A stretch of DNA of 64,000 nt, from contig NW_025408675.1 of NCBI RefSeq assembly GCF_020360975.1, forward strand, positions 434,001 to 498,000, in the 5' to 3' direction. The notes beneath the pieces are model-generated. The model searched no databases. It had not been told where the DNA came from and saw only the letters and a list, made by a program, of their open reading frames with translations. This DNA is from Hirsutella rhossiliensis (taxonomy: Eukaryota; Ascomycota; Sordariomycetes; Hypocreales; Ophiocordycipitaceae). Made by a program: the position numbers and the translations under genes. Of the stretch, positions 11,452-22,040 are shown piece after piece (the first letter of the stretch is position 1; each line of letters starts with the position of its first letter).

Positions 11452-12525
11452 ATGGACGCCGTCGACGTCTCCGACCACTACCAAGTCTCCACGGTCGAGG
11501 AGACACCATCCCTGCTCGCCGTCGTCATCGACACCAACCCGCGCGCCTGGGCCGCTCTCGACGACCGACTGCCGCTTTCAAAGGCCATCGCAAACATCCT
11601 CGTCTTCGTCAACGCCCACCTGGCCTTTAGCAACGTCAACCAAGTCGCCGTAATCGCCGCCCACGTCAACCGCGCCGTCTGGCTCTATCCCGCGCCACCT
11701 CGTGTCGCCTCTCCCGATGCCTCTGGCGACGTGTCCATGAGCGACGCGCCGCCCGAGAATGCTCCGTCTTCGGCCAACAAGTTTCCCCAGTTCGCCCACA
11801 TCGAGTCGACCGTCATGGCGTCGATGCAGAAGCTCATGAGAGAGACCACACAGGACGACATGGACGAGTCGACGACGCGCTTATCAGGCGCCCTCACCCT
11901 GGCCCTCTGCCACATCAACAAGGCCTCCCAGGCTCTCGGCTCGACGCCCTCCAGCATGGCTGGCAGTGGCCAGCCCAACACAACGGCTCCTCCACCCTTG
12001 AAAGGGCGCATCCTCGTCGTTTCCGTCTCCGACTCGGAGCCCACCCAGTACATCCCCACCATGAACGCCGTCTTCGCCGCTGCTCATGCCCAGGTCGCCA
12101 TCGATACCCTAGCCCTGGCAGGCGACGCCACTTTTCTTCAACAGGCCTGTTTCAACACTGAAGGCACCTTCCTTGCCGTCTCCAACCCTCAGGGCTTGCT
12201 GACCTATCTCATGTTTGGCCTTGTCGCCGACACCGAAGCCCGCAAATTGCTCATCACCCCGACGCACGATACCGTCGACTTTCGCGCCGCCTGCTTCTGC
12301 CACGGCAAGGTCGTGGACACGGGCTTTGTCTGCTCAATCTGCCTGAGCATCTTCTGCGAGCTTCCAGACAATGCCGAGTGCCTGACGTGCGGAACCAAGC
12401 TGGCGCTGGGTAACTACGGTTCCAAGCCTGCCGTCGTGCCCCGCAAAAAGAAGAAGAAGAAGAGGATTGTCAACGGCAGCGGGAGGGAAGAGACGGGCAG
12501 CGCGGCGGGAACCCCTCGTCCCTGA
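11452..12525 (+). CDS. TFB4: TFIIH core subunit TFB4 (p34)
   Basis: Subunit of the general transcription and nucleotide-excision-repair factor TFIIH, contacting Ssl1/p44. Uninterrupted frame of 357 residues. The N-terminal half is a von Willebrand A-like fold starting at PSLLAVVIDTNPRAW and including a conserved KAIANILVFVNAHLAFSN helix. The C-terminus has the C4-type zinc finger spaced CFCHGK..GFVCSICLSIFC..CLTCG, followed by a Lys-rich tail (PRKKKKKKR), a likely nuclear localisation signal. Leader bases before the ATG are C-rich with a good CCATGG context. Confidence 0.94.
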   Translation: MDAVDVSDHYQVSTVEETPSLLAVVIDTNPRAWAALDDRLPLSKAIANILVFVNAHLAFSNVNQVAVIAAHVNRAVWLYPAPPRVASPDASGDVSMSDAPPENAPSSANKFPQFAHIESTVMASMQKLMRETTQDDMDESTTRLSGALTLALCHINKASQALGSTPSSMAGSGQPNTTAPPPLKGRILVVSVSDSEPTQYIPTMNAVFAAAHAQVAIDTLALAGDATFLQQACFNTEGTFLAVSNPQGLLTYLMFGLVADTEARKLLITPTHDTVDFRAACFCHGKVVDTGFVCSICLSIFCELPDNAECLTCGTKLALGNYGSKPAVVPRKKKKKKRIVNGSGREETGSAAGTPRP

Positions 12526-13133
12526 GGACTGGAGGGACGCCGCCACGACCTCGACCCCCCCCCCCCTTGTTTTATCCCTGCTGCCACATCACTCCGACTT
12601 GCATCAGCGTCTGGCCCGGGATTTTATACTGGCAGTCGAGCCCCTCTCGTCGCTTACAGGAATGGCGTTTGCGATATTAGCATGGTTGCTAGATGCAGGT
12701 GCTTTTTGTGGTCCAGAGAACATGAAATAGTACGTGGTCTCTTCGACTGACCGTGCCCTGCACAAGGCATACGAGAGGAGCGGCGTTTGGATGGATCGAT
12801 TTGAATAAGGGAAAAGAGGCAGCATCGGATCATGTAATGCCTCAACGATACCAGCCGAGAGCATCGAGGCAAGAAGAGAGTCCCATTTATACCAAACTTC
12901 CAACTCGTTTGATTCTCACCTTGTGCTGCCAATCGGGATTACCGTTGCGTGACGCGTCTATGCTGGGGAACGGTTTTCCAAGGGGACACTTAGGTGGATT
13001 ACGTGCAACGAGGTAAGGCTACTCGTGAGATACAAATCGATCAAGTAAGGGACTTTACCACCCAATCTTCTCTCGATTCCCGTCTCTCTTCAAGCGCTAG
13101 GAACTGCAGCCACGAACACTCGGCATCAACAGC
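12526..13133. other. convergent intergenic region
   Basis: Lies between the 3' ends of TFB4 and the taspase gene. It contains a run of C at about 12558-12567 and no recognisable gene or RNA. Confidence 0.55.
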
Positions 13134-15047
13134 TCAGGCCAGTTGGATCTTGCGTCCACCTCTGGCAATCTTAGAACCCTCGGAAAGCCGAGACATGGTG
13201 CAGTGAGGCTCCTTATCGAGGCCCCCCATGGACGCGAGAGCGAACGAGTCCGTGTTGTGCGCAAAGTAAAAGTAGTACCCAGCACGGCACTTCTTGACCG
13301 CCATGACGCCAATCGCTCCGGCCGAATGACAATGCCGAACTCCTGGGTGGTTCATGAAGTCGTCGGCGACGAACGATTCCATAATGGCATCCTCGTCGTA
13401 TTCCTCAACGTCGAAACCGCGCGGACCGCGACGAGTTCCTTGGTATAACCTTTCGGCACACCTCTGGGAAGCCATCGTGGTCGCCATGTGCTCTCCCGTG
13501 CCGCTCGTGACGGCAGCAACAGTCACTCCCTCTTCGTCTTTCTCGGCGCACGGTACGACGGCGGTGCCAATGCCCACGAGGGCGGCTGGGCCGAGCCGTC
13601 CACGGTGTTTCATCCCGATGCCGCCCGATGAAGACCCTGCAGCAATCTGGCCCCGCTCGTCGATTGCTATGGCACCGATAGTGTCCGTGACGAGGTCCTC
13701 TTGGGCAACAGTCAGAAAGTGGACACGCATGGCGGTTCGGCCATCGAGGGCACTACTTGATGTCGCTGCGCTGTCCGATCGCTTAAGATCTCGAGAAGCA
13801 TCGAGTTCAAGGTTGTTGTCAAAGTACGCGGTGCCTCTGGTGCCAGGGTAGCTTTGAGGGGTAGCTGAGCCATCGTGACGTGGCTCAAAATCCTCATCGT
13901 CATCCAAGCCCTCCTCTTCGACTTTGTTTCTTGGAGCCGACAAGGCATCGGCGCATTTCTCGTTGCCCTTGGGCTTGGCGGACAAGACTCCGTCCTTCTT
14001 GGTGTCAGGAAACTTGCAAGGAGTCAGGGGCGTCTGCGACATTGGCATCTGCAAGGAAGAACGCGACGCCGGCGGCAACGACAAACCTAGGGGACGGGAA
14101 TGGCCTGAGAAGACTGCGGACTCGGGCAAGTTTGAGGATTCGGGAAGGGGCGTGCCGGCATACGGAGAATCGATCTGGCCTTCGTTCCACGTGCCGGCCA
14201 GTATCGCGGCTGTATGTTCACGAGGAAAACGCCTGTGGGGATCCAAGGCCGCTGCCGTGTCATATTGACAGGGAACACAGGCCATTGCTTTCGGGACCGG
14301 AACAGGGCTGAGCTTGGTGTCCTTGATCCGACCCTCGGCGCGCATCAGGTCCTCTTGCCAGCGGAAGAAACGATCGTGAGAGTTCTTGGAGACAAGATAC
14401 TCGTTTGCAAAGGTCGGCATGCCGTGTTCCTCGGCAAAAGCTCTGGCGCCGTCTCCGACGAGGGCATTTGGGGGTACGCGGCGAAGGCTCAGTGGCATGT
14501 TGCTGGTGTCGAGGATGAGCTTTGCAAGAGAGATGGGATTTCGGATATCTGTTGCATGTCTGGTTAGCACTCCCGCCTTGGTTGAAAGGGGTCCGGGAAA
14601 GCCAACTGGGAACGGCTCCACACGCGCCGCTGCGGCCGAGGTGGTCGACAATGGTGGCATCGCACTCGACTGTGCCGTCAATGGACAGGTTGGAACCAAA
14701 GCCGGCGTTTGTGATTTCCTTGTCCTCGAGGATCCGGAGAGCGGCTTCGACGGCCTCGGTAGCGGTGGCGCCGGCCTTGAGAAATCGCATGCCCATTTCA
14801 GCCGCCCTGATGGGCATGCCGTCAGCCGGGGAGTGACCCATGGGGAACGAGGGCAAACGTACGAGACACAGGCCTTGAGATGGACACGCTCGTTCTGGTG
14901 GCTGTGAAAGCCGGCACCGGCGTGGATGAAGATGGCGGGGGTCGACTTTTGCTTCTGGCCGAGGCGAAGCACTCGATCGAGAGCGCCGTCGGTGCCGTAC
15001 TGGTTCTGGGCCATTATTGAACCGGCATCGTGGCTGCAGGATCCCAT
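13134..15047 (-). CDS. taspase-like threonine aspartase (Ntn-hydrolase, asparaginase 2 family)
   Basis: Relatives are made as one chain that cuts itself before a Thr, which then becomes the nucleophile. Three exons, 15047-14863, 14806-14607 and 14548-13134, give about 599 residues. The second ATG at 15014 is an alternative start. Motifs: IFIHAGAGFHSHQNE, KEITNAGFGSNLSIDGTVECDATI, NIRNPISLAKLIL, and VTDTIGAIAIDERGQIAAGSSSGG, where the Thr after the Asp is the expected cleavage and catalytic residue. A Ser/Asp-rich segment of roughly 150 residues separates the two halves and is longer than the human activation loop. The C-terminal subunit has AVTSGTGEHM. In animals taspase cuts MLL and TFIIA; the fungal substrate cannot be told from sequence. 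Confidence 0.9.
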   Translation of the reverse strand: MGSCSHDAGSIMAQNQYGTDGALDRVLRLGQKQKSTPAIFIHAGAGFHSHQNERVHLKACVSYVCPRSPWVTPRLTACPSGRLKWACDFSRPAPPLPRPSKPLSGSSRTRKSQTPALVPTCPLTAQSSAMPPLSTTSAAAARVEPFPVGFPGPLSTKAGVLTRHATDIRNPISLAKLILDTSNMPLSLRRVPPNALVGDGARAFAEEHGMPTFANEYLVSKNSHDRFFRWQEDLMRAEGRIKDTKLSPVPVPKAMACVPCQYDTAAALDPHRRFPREHTAAILAGTWNEGQIDSPYAGTPLPESSNLPESAVFSGHSRPLGLSLPPASRSSLQMPMSQTPLTPCKFPDTKKDGVLSAKPKGNEKCADALSAPRNKVEEEGLDDDEDFEPRHDGSATPQSYPGTRGTAYFDNNLELDASRDLKRSDSAATSSSALDGRTAMRVHFLTVAQEDLVTDTIGAIAIDERGQIAAGSSSGGIGMKHRGRLGPAALVGIGTAVVPCAEKDEEGVTVAAVTSGTGEHMATTMASQRCAERLYQGTRRGPRGFDVEEYDEDAIMESFVADDFMNHPGVRHCHSAGAIGVMAVKKCRAGYYFYFAHNTDSFALASMGGLDKEPHCTMSRLSEGSKIARGGRKIQLA

Positions 15048-15891
15048 GCTTAACGGGAATCATGAGCATGGATAGTTGCGGTCCATGGGATTAAGGATGC
15101 TGAGCGGGAAAGATGCGGCAAAAACGGGTTTGCTTTAGGAGTACGGAGAGTCCCAAGGACCCAAAGGAGACGAGGATCTTGTGCAACGCCTCGACCTCGA
15201 CACGCATCAGCAACAGCACAGCCTACCCTGGGTGTCGAGCGCCAGCAGGGGCTGCAGCAGGCGAGAGAGCAGTTGCGAGCCAGAACCGAGCCGACGTCCT
15301 TGGAGGCAGGTGCCTGGATGTCGAGACAGGGCGAGCGGATATGCCAGCGATTAGACGGAAATGCCAGCCCCAGGGCAGATGGTGCTTGTCAGAGACGACC
15401 ATGCCTCGAGGGTCTCTCGAGCGACTGATTCGCAGTCGTCGGCGTCTGGTGAAGCACGGCACGTAACGATGAATGCGAGTAGCTATTTCTCCCTATTCGC
15501 AGGACCATTCATTAACTGGCGAAGTAGTCGCCTTTCTTGGCCAGGTGACGGCCGGCAGGAACATCGAGTGCCCCGATAGGTGCACACGCCGACTGCCGGG
15601 GAGACGCGTAAGGCCCCGACCGCTAAGCAGCCCGCAATAATTAGCTGCACCACTGTAACAGTACAGCGTGCAGTACCTAGCAGCAGGCCAATCTTTTATC
15701 GCTGTATCGTAATTAACACACCCCACTTTACAAGTGACGACCTCCGTAATTACCTACCTACATACATAGTACCCGGTGCCTCCTTCAATCCAGCCAGCGA
15801 GCATTGCTCGACGGCCTCAATCGCGCATCAGCCAGCCCTCGTCGTCGCCCGCCTTGCCCCAGCCTCTTGCAGCCCCCCATCGCCGCCCGCC
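15048..15891. other. divergent promoter region between taspase and ARP3
   Basis: No coding frame is credible. A run of TACCTA/CATACATA units lies at about 15747-15770, and a GTAATTAACACACC-like AT-rich patch just before it. ARP3 transcripts probably start in the pyrimidine-rich 150 bases before its ATG. Confidence 0.5.
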
Positions 15892-17596
15892 ATGGCGAAC
15901 CAAACTCCTGCCGTTGTCATGGACAAGTAAGCGAGCTCTTCCCACCTTGACCGTCACTCCCAACCCCGCATCGCCCGTCGACGACGTCGCACGCACCACG
16001 ACGGAAGCTGACCAGCCATCACCAGCGGCACGGGGTTCTCCAAACTAGGTACGCTGAGCGCCGCTGTCGCGTACGCCGCGTCTGGTTGACGACATGCTTC
16101 ACAGGCTTCGCCGGAAATGACTCGCCGTCCTTCGTCTTCCCGACTGCCATCGCGACCAAAGGTCCTGCTGCCGGCGGCGGCGGCGGCTCCGGCTCCGGCC
16201 GACCATCCGTCGCGAACAAGCCTTCGTTTCTCACCGGAGGTGCTGGGCCCGGCAGCAGTCACTTGAGCTCCAAGAGAGGCACCGAAGACCTGGACTTTTA
16301 CATTGGTGACGCTGCCTTGGGCGCTGCCGCGGGACCTGGTTCGTCGGCTTTGCCTGTCAAAACCCCGTCGAACCTTGGAGCTGATGAACCTAGGATACGG
16401 TCTTCACTACCCTATTCGTCACGGCCAAATAGAAAACTGGGTAGGCAAGATTACCAGCTTTGTTTACCTAGTCTCGGCCCGCTGACGCTATGTAGGACCA
16501 CATGGAGCGATTTTGGTCAAACTCCATCTTCAAGTACCTCAGAGTCGAGCCCGAAGACCATTATTTCCTCCTGACCGAACCTGTAAGCGCCCCAACGACC
16601 ACTCCGTCCTTTGAAGCGACGTATACTTACATGACTAGCCCCTGAACCCTCCGGAAAACCGAGAAAACACGGCCGAAATCTTCTTCGAGTCCTTCAACTG
16701 CGCCGGCATGTACATCGCGGTGCAGGCTGTGCTGGCCCTGGCGGCGTCGTGGACATCCTCCAAGGTCACAGATCGGTCCCTGACGGGAACCGTGATCGAC
16801 TCTGGCGACGGGGTCACCCACGTCATACCCGTTGCGGAAGGATACGTCATCGGATCCTCGATCAAGTCGATACCGATCGCAGGCCGTGACATCACCTACT
16901 TTGTCCAGTCTCTTCTACGAGACCGTGGCGAGCCCGACTCGTCGCTCAAGACGGCGCAGGAAATCAAGGAAGAGTACTGCTATGTCTGCCCAGACATTGT
17001 CAAGGAATTCGCCAAGTACGACCGCGATCGCGAACGCTTCGCAAAGCACCTCGTCACCCACCCCGGCGGCCGCCAAGTCAATGTTGACGTCGGCTACGAA
17101 CGATTCCTGGCCCCCGAGATATTCTTCAATCCCGAGATTTACAGCTCCGACTTCCTGACGCCACTGCCCATTGTCGTCGATGGCGTCATCCAACAGTCAC
17201 CGATCGATGTTCGGCGAGGCCTGTACAAGAACATTGTCCTCTCCGGTGGAAGCACGCTCTACAAGGACTTTGGCAGGCGTTTACAGAGAGACATCAAGCA
17301 ACTGGTGGACGCTCGGATCCGGGCAAGCGAGGTGCGCAGCGGCGGTGCCCGAAGCGGCGGGCTGGAGGTCCAAGTCATCACACACAAGAGGCAGCGCCAT
17401 GGCCCCTGGTTCGGCGGCAGTCTGCTCGGCCAGACTCCGGAATTCCGCTCTTACTGCCACACCAAGGCGGAGGTAAGAAGACAGGCGTGCATGCTTGTTG
17501 CAGGGGCTGAAGCGGCTAACACGTACGCAGTATCAAGAGTACGGCCCGAGCATCGTGCGGAGGTTTGCATTGCTGGGTGGACCCGGCGGTTCATAG
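15892..17596 (+). CDS. ARP3: actin-related protein 3, Arp2/3 complex subunit
   Basis: Nucleates branched actin filaments, chiefly at endocytic patches. Seven exons fit exactly: 15892-15926, 16026-16048, 16105-16338, 16394-16440, 16496-16582, 16639-17472 and 17531-17596, giving 441 residues. Joined text reads [16 protein letters not shown] (phosphate-1 loop), then [36 protein letters not shown] (phosphate-2 loop), [15 protein letters not shown], and a C-terminus [19 protein letters not shown] Gly/Ser-rich insert follows TAIATKG, as in other filamentous fungi. Exon 2 has only 23 bases, so gene finders may miss it. Intron density in the 5' half is typical of actin-family genes. Confidence 0.96.
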
Positions 17597-18176
17597 AGAT
17601 GGGAATAATTTCAGCGAGGGATGCGGGAAACAATCGATCTCCGTAGAGTCTTTGCGGTCAAGGCCTGAGCTCATATGCCCCCTACCTGTCACAGCTAGCG
17701 GACGAGCGGATAGCGAGATTCAGGCGAGGCTGGACCGTGTGTAAGTAGGGTTGAGGACAAGCTAGAGACCATGATAACCGAGAAAAGCTCGACTCGCCAT
17801 ATCAGGGGGCCAGCCTGCGGGAAGCCACTGGCAGCCGAGTCGACATGATGAATTGCCCTGCTCCTTGTCTGGCGAAGGGGCCTACAAGAATACAATGCAC
17901 AGTTTGACAAGTTGAGAGGCACCAGCTCCATGTGGTTGCTTGTTGGGCGCTGACTCGTCACAATAAATAGCATGTATCGCTCAGCTGCAACTGGCCAACT
18001 TTACACAGCATGAATGAACCCACGTTTGACAAACCCAATTAACCAAGAAATAGTTGTCATGGTGCAACGCAACACGCAGAAACATCTTTCGCCGCCCACT
18101 GGCAACCGTAGTGACCAACGCCAGGAAACCCAACAACACATCACCATGGCCATGACCGAGATCAAGAGTCATTGGC
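17597..18176. other. convergent intergenic region
   Basis: Separates the 3' ends of ARP3 and the alcohol dehydrogenase gene. I see no coding frame, repeat or RNA structure in it. Confidence 0.5.
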
Positions 18177-19334
18177 TCACTTGCTGGTATCAACGACGTA
18201 ACGTCCGGCAATCTTGCCGTCTTGCATCATATGGTAGACATCTTGGAGCTTACTCAGGCCAACCGTCTTGTAAGGGGCTTTGATGACACCTTTACGGAAG
18301 AACTCGAGCGCCTCAGCGGTGTCGGCGCGGTTGCCAACATAACTTCCCTTGATGGAGATCATGCGCACGACGGTCTCGAAGACTGGCGCGCTGATCTTGG
18401 CATGGGCGGGCATGCCCATGCAGACAATGGTGCCGTGCGGGCGCACGTACTGGGTGGCCTGCTGGAAAGGCGTCTCCTGGGCGGCCACGAGGAGCACGGC
18501 TTGAGGGCCCAGGCCGTCCGGGCTGGCGGCCTTGACGTCGGCGTTGATGTCGACGGTGGTCTGGAAGTCGATAAAGGTGTTTGCGCCGAGCTTGAGGCAG
18601 TGGCTCTTCTTCTCGTCGCCGCCATCGACGGCGATGACATCGAGGCCCATTGCTTTGGCGTACTGGATCGCCAGACTGCCCAGGCCTCCGCCGGCACCGA
18701 CAATGGCGACGGTCTGGCCGGGGCGGGCGCCGGACTCTTTGAGGCCCTTGTACACGGTGATGCCGGCGCACAGGATGGGGGCGACGGCCTCGAGGTCGCA
18801 CTCCTTGGGGATGCGAGCAACGTGGGCGGCCTTTGCGATGGCATACTGCTGGAAGGAGCCGTCGACGGTGTAGCCAGATAAGAGGGCCTTGCGGCAGAGC
18901 GGCTCGTCGGCCTGGTGACAGAAGGAACAGTTGAGACAGCTGCCGTTGAGCCACTTGATGCCGGCGTGGTCGCCAATGTCGACGTCTTTGACGAGGTCGC
19001 CGCGGGCCACGACGACGCCGGCCCCCTCGTGGCCGCCGACCAGGGGCAGCTTTGTGGGGATGGGCCAGTCGCCGAGCAAGGCGTGCAGGTCGGTGTGGCA
19101 GACGCCCGAATACTTGACGTTGATGAGGACCTCATCAGGGCCGGGCTTGGGGACGGGGATCTTCTTGTATTCGACGGCTGTCCGGCGACGAGTTCCCCCG
19201 TCTCAACGTCAGATGACTGGTGGCACGATGCGTGGCGGCAACATGCCGGGAAAGGGGGAAGGGGAAGGCGTACGGCCGCCCGTCTTTTCCAACACCTGGG
19301 CCCATTGCTCCTTGGGGATCTCGGGCGACGCCAT
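18177..19334 (-). CDS. zinc-dependent alcohol dehydrogenase (ADH1-type)
   Basis: NAD-dependent interconversion of ethanol and acetaldehyde, probably cytosolic since no targeting sequence is seen. Two exons, 19334-19274 and 19177-18177, give 353 residues. The N-terminus [21 protein letters not shown] joins [17 protein letters not shown] across an intron with a GTACGC donor. Catalytic zinc ligands are in SGVCHTDLH and GGHEGAG; structural zinc cysteines are in [16 protein letters not shown]. The Rossmann loop is [16 protein letters not shown]. The C-terminus [12 protein letters not shown] is the usual family end. Aldehyde or broader alcohol specificity cannot be excluded. Confidence 0.93.
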
Positions 19335-20521
19335 TGTGTTCAGGAGGCGGTCTCGGGGTTCGAGTTGACGGCACTCGGCGTGTTATGAGTTGCCTTGTAT
19401 GAGTCTACGGTTGATGCAAGCCCGTGGGGGAGGAATGCGTATAGGTGTACAACGAAGACGGCAGAGACCAGACGGGCAATTATCTGGCAAATAAGAGAGT
19501 CCGAAGAATGGGAAACGGGGTTGTGTAGGCAAGGCTTGTCAAGGACGGCGGAGGGGGAGATGGGACGTTTATGGATGCTGGAGAGAGGAAACGGAGGACC
19601 TGACCACCGGAAAGAGGTGCAGAAGAGTCGTACAATGACGTACGATACAGCCAGTGAGTGTGTCGACAGGAAATGAGGAGACAAGGGATGGGAGGGGGGG
19701 GGATGGGAAGCTTCATGAAGCAAGCCGGGCCAAGAACGAAGAGGAGCCGAGGCCTGGTCGAGGCCCACCAGGCCTCGGTTATCAGGCCACGATAAAGCCA
19801 CGCCACATTGATGATGGATGCAATCATGCCACACGCCAGAATGCAGCGCGCGGGTCGGAACCAGGTCAGATCAGACGGCATGACGCATCGACGGAATCAG
19901 CGGATACTGGACACGTGGGCTCGGCGAAGAGGAAGCGAAAACGGGCCAGCGGGGCCGGGCGGTTGAGGAGGCGTGCATGTGCCCTGCATCCAATGGTTCG
20001 GTGTTGGCTCCGCCGCCGTCGGGGCCGAAGGAGGACGGAGGAAGAGGAAGAAGAGAGGGGTAGCTGATCGGTGCCGCGGCCTTGCCCGGACGACGCCCTT
20101 TGTTTCTTTGTTTCTTTCCCCCGCACTTGATGCCTCCACTGCCTGCCGGGAGGCCGTCGAGTGCCCAGACATGTTGGTTGCTTGGCCATGGATCGGCATC
20201 TGTTTCTTGTCCGTCACTTGCACCGTCCAAGGAATCAAGCCTCGTCTATTCAGCCGTCGGACCGGGGCAGCCATGAGCTACGGATTCCTCCCTTTGCCCG
20301 GCCCGGATATCGCACTGCGTCCCCTCTTTGCCCCAAAATCAAGGATATATAGGCTCCTCCCCGCCATCTCGTCCCGACGGCACACATGGGAAGAATACGG
20401 CGTGCGTCAGAGGTTCCGTGTCCCAGCCAGCCCAATACCCACGAGATTCACGCTCCGCCGTCCTCCAGAATAGGTTGCCCCTTGGCTTTCGAGCATCATC
20501 GTAGTCCTCGTCGAGCGCTGA
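19335..20521. other. intergenic region upstream of ADH
   Basis: About 1.2 kb between the ADH start and the ATX1 stop codon. Open frames present (for example 19973-20473) have no family features. It probably contains the ADH promoter; a run of G lies at about 19694-19700. Confidence 0.5.
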
Positions 20522-20855
20522 TCATGCTGCGGCGGGGACTTGGACCGATTTCTCCACGCCGTCGGCCTTGGCCGAGTTGACCTTCTTGCCCGTCTTGACA
20601 ATCTTCTCCAGCACCGTCTCGTACGGCAACGAGGTGACGACATGGGCCGTCTGGTTCTCGAGCGAGACGTCGTAGCTTTCGACGCCTATGAAGACAGTCA
20701 GCTCAGGAACAGCACCTGGGCGGGGAAAGGGAGACTGCTGCGTCTAGACAAGGATGAGACTAACCGTCGAGCTTCTTGAGGACGCGGTCCACGGCGCCGG
20801 AGCAGCCGCCGCAGGTCATGGTGATGCTGAAGTCGTACGTGTGCGTCTCAGCCAT
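20522..20855 (-). CDS. ATX1: copper metallochaperone ATX1
   Basis: Small cytosolic chaperone that passes Cu(I) to the Golgi copper ATPase Ccc2. Two exons, 20855-20765 and 20685-20522, give 84 residues of ferredoxin-like HMA fold. The copper site is MTCGGCSGAV (CxxC at residues about 15-18), followed after the junction by VESYDVSLENQTAHV, and a Lys pair in VKTGKKV that in yeast Atx1 contacts the ATPase. The last 15 residues are an extra tail beyond yeast Atx1. It is easily missed because each exon alone is short. Confidence 0.92.
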
Positions 20856-22040
20856 GGTGTCGGTTTGCTTGGTGATCGGTGGTGGTGGATGAATACGAGG
20901 TGTGTGTTGGCTTGTCGGGGTGCGAGACGATGGATTCCGGTGATGGATGCGGAGAGAGAGAGCGCTGGGTGAGGGGAATGAGGCAGTTTATATGATGAGA
21001 CTTGGGCGGACGTGCGTCGCCGACAGGGTCCAGCGCAGTGACGGACAGCAAGGTATGACAGTGACGCAGCGGTGCAATCTGGCCAAACCAACAACTAAAA
21101 ACAAGAATGTCAGGCGCTTTGTCTTATTATTCTCGGTTCACAGAGCCTCGTTGAAACATGCTCAATCACGCACTGGTAGTCGGTACTTTGTATCCGAACC
21201 CCGCGGTGCCCTTGCTTTGTCCATTTGTCATCCCCACCTCGTCAGCCTCGTTGCCTTCTTTTGCTGAATCATCCTGATTGATAACGTGGAGTTCCTTCCC
21301 AGTGGCGTCGTCGGTTCCTTCTAGCAGGGTCCGTATCGGCTAAATGCATGCTCCGTACATACACACCCAATTACCCTTGCATATGCGTCGTCCGGGTCGC
21401 CTGCATGACCTCATCGTCGGCCGTGATCAGGATATTCCATCAGTAGAATTCAGAAACCCCACAAAGAGCCTCCAAAGAGCCCTTTGGGGGCCTGTCCACG
21501 GTGATAGAGTTACATGGCCGGCGAGTTCGCGTCGGGCAGAACATCGGTCCATGTCCAGTACCGCATCCCGGGCAGAAGCCTGGGGATGGGGGTAAGCGCG
21601 ACACACGAGCTTGTCATGGTGATGATGATGTGCGCGCACTGCCGAGTGTTTGCGAGGTCAACAAGGTGACGAGCCACGAGCCCCCTATCCGGTAGGGCCT
21701 CTCCGTTTTATATGCACAGTTTGCCTGACAAGGCTGCCAGTCGAGCTGTGGAACACGACAAAGATATGGCCCAGCGGAAATTTCGACCGGCATGTCATGA
21801 CATGACAAGCTCCTTTTTCCCCTCTGCCGCTGCAGGTTCAATGCGTACATGCAGCTGCGGTTTTGCTATGGAAACAATCGATGGACATGTACGCGCATAC
21901 ATACAATATCCTTACGTTTACAGCATAAACAGAAATAGCACGGGCGGAACCGTGAAGCAGACAAAGTCGGCAGTGTCGTCGGCCAGACTCGGCCCGAGTC
22001 TTCGGCTCTGCCCATCTTTGCCATTGTATGTACGTCAAGC
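20856..22040. other. intergenic region upstream of ATX1
   Basis: About 1.2 kb between the ATX1 start and the thiolase stop codon, both on the minus strand. AT content rises around 21080-21140 and 21840-21960. No reading frame resembles a protein, and no clear copper-responsive element was identified. Confidence 0.45.
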
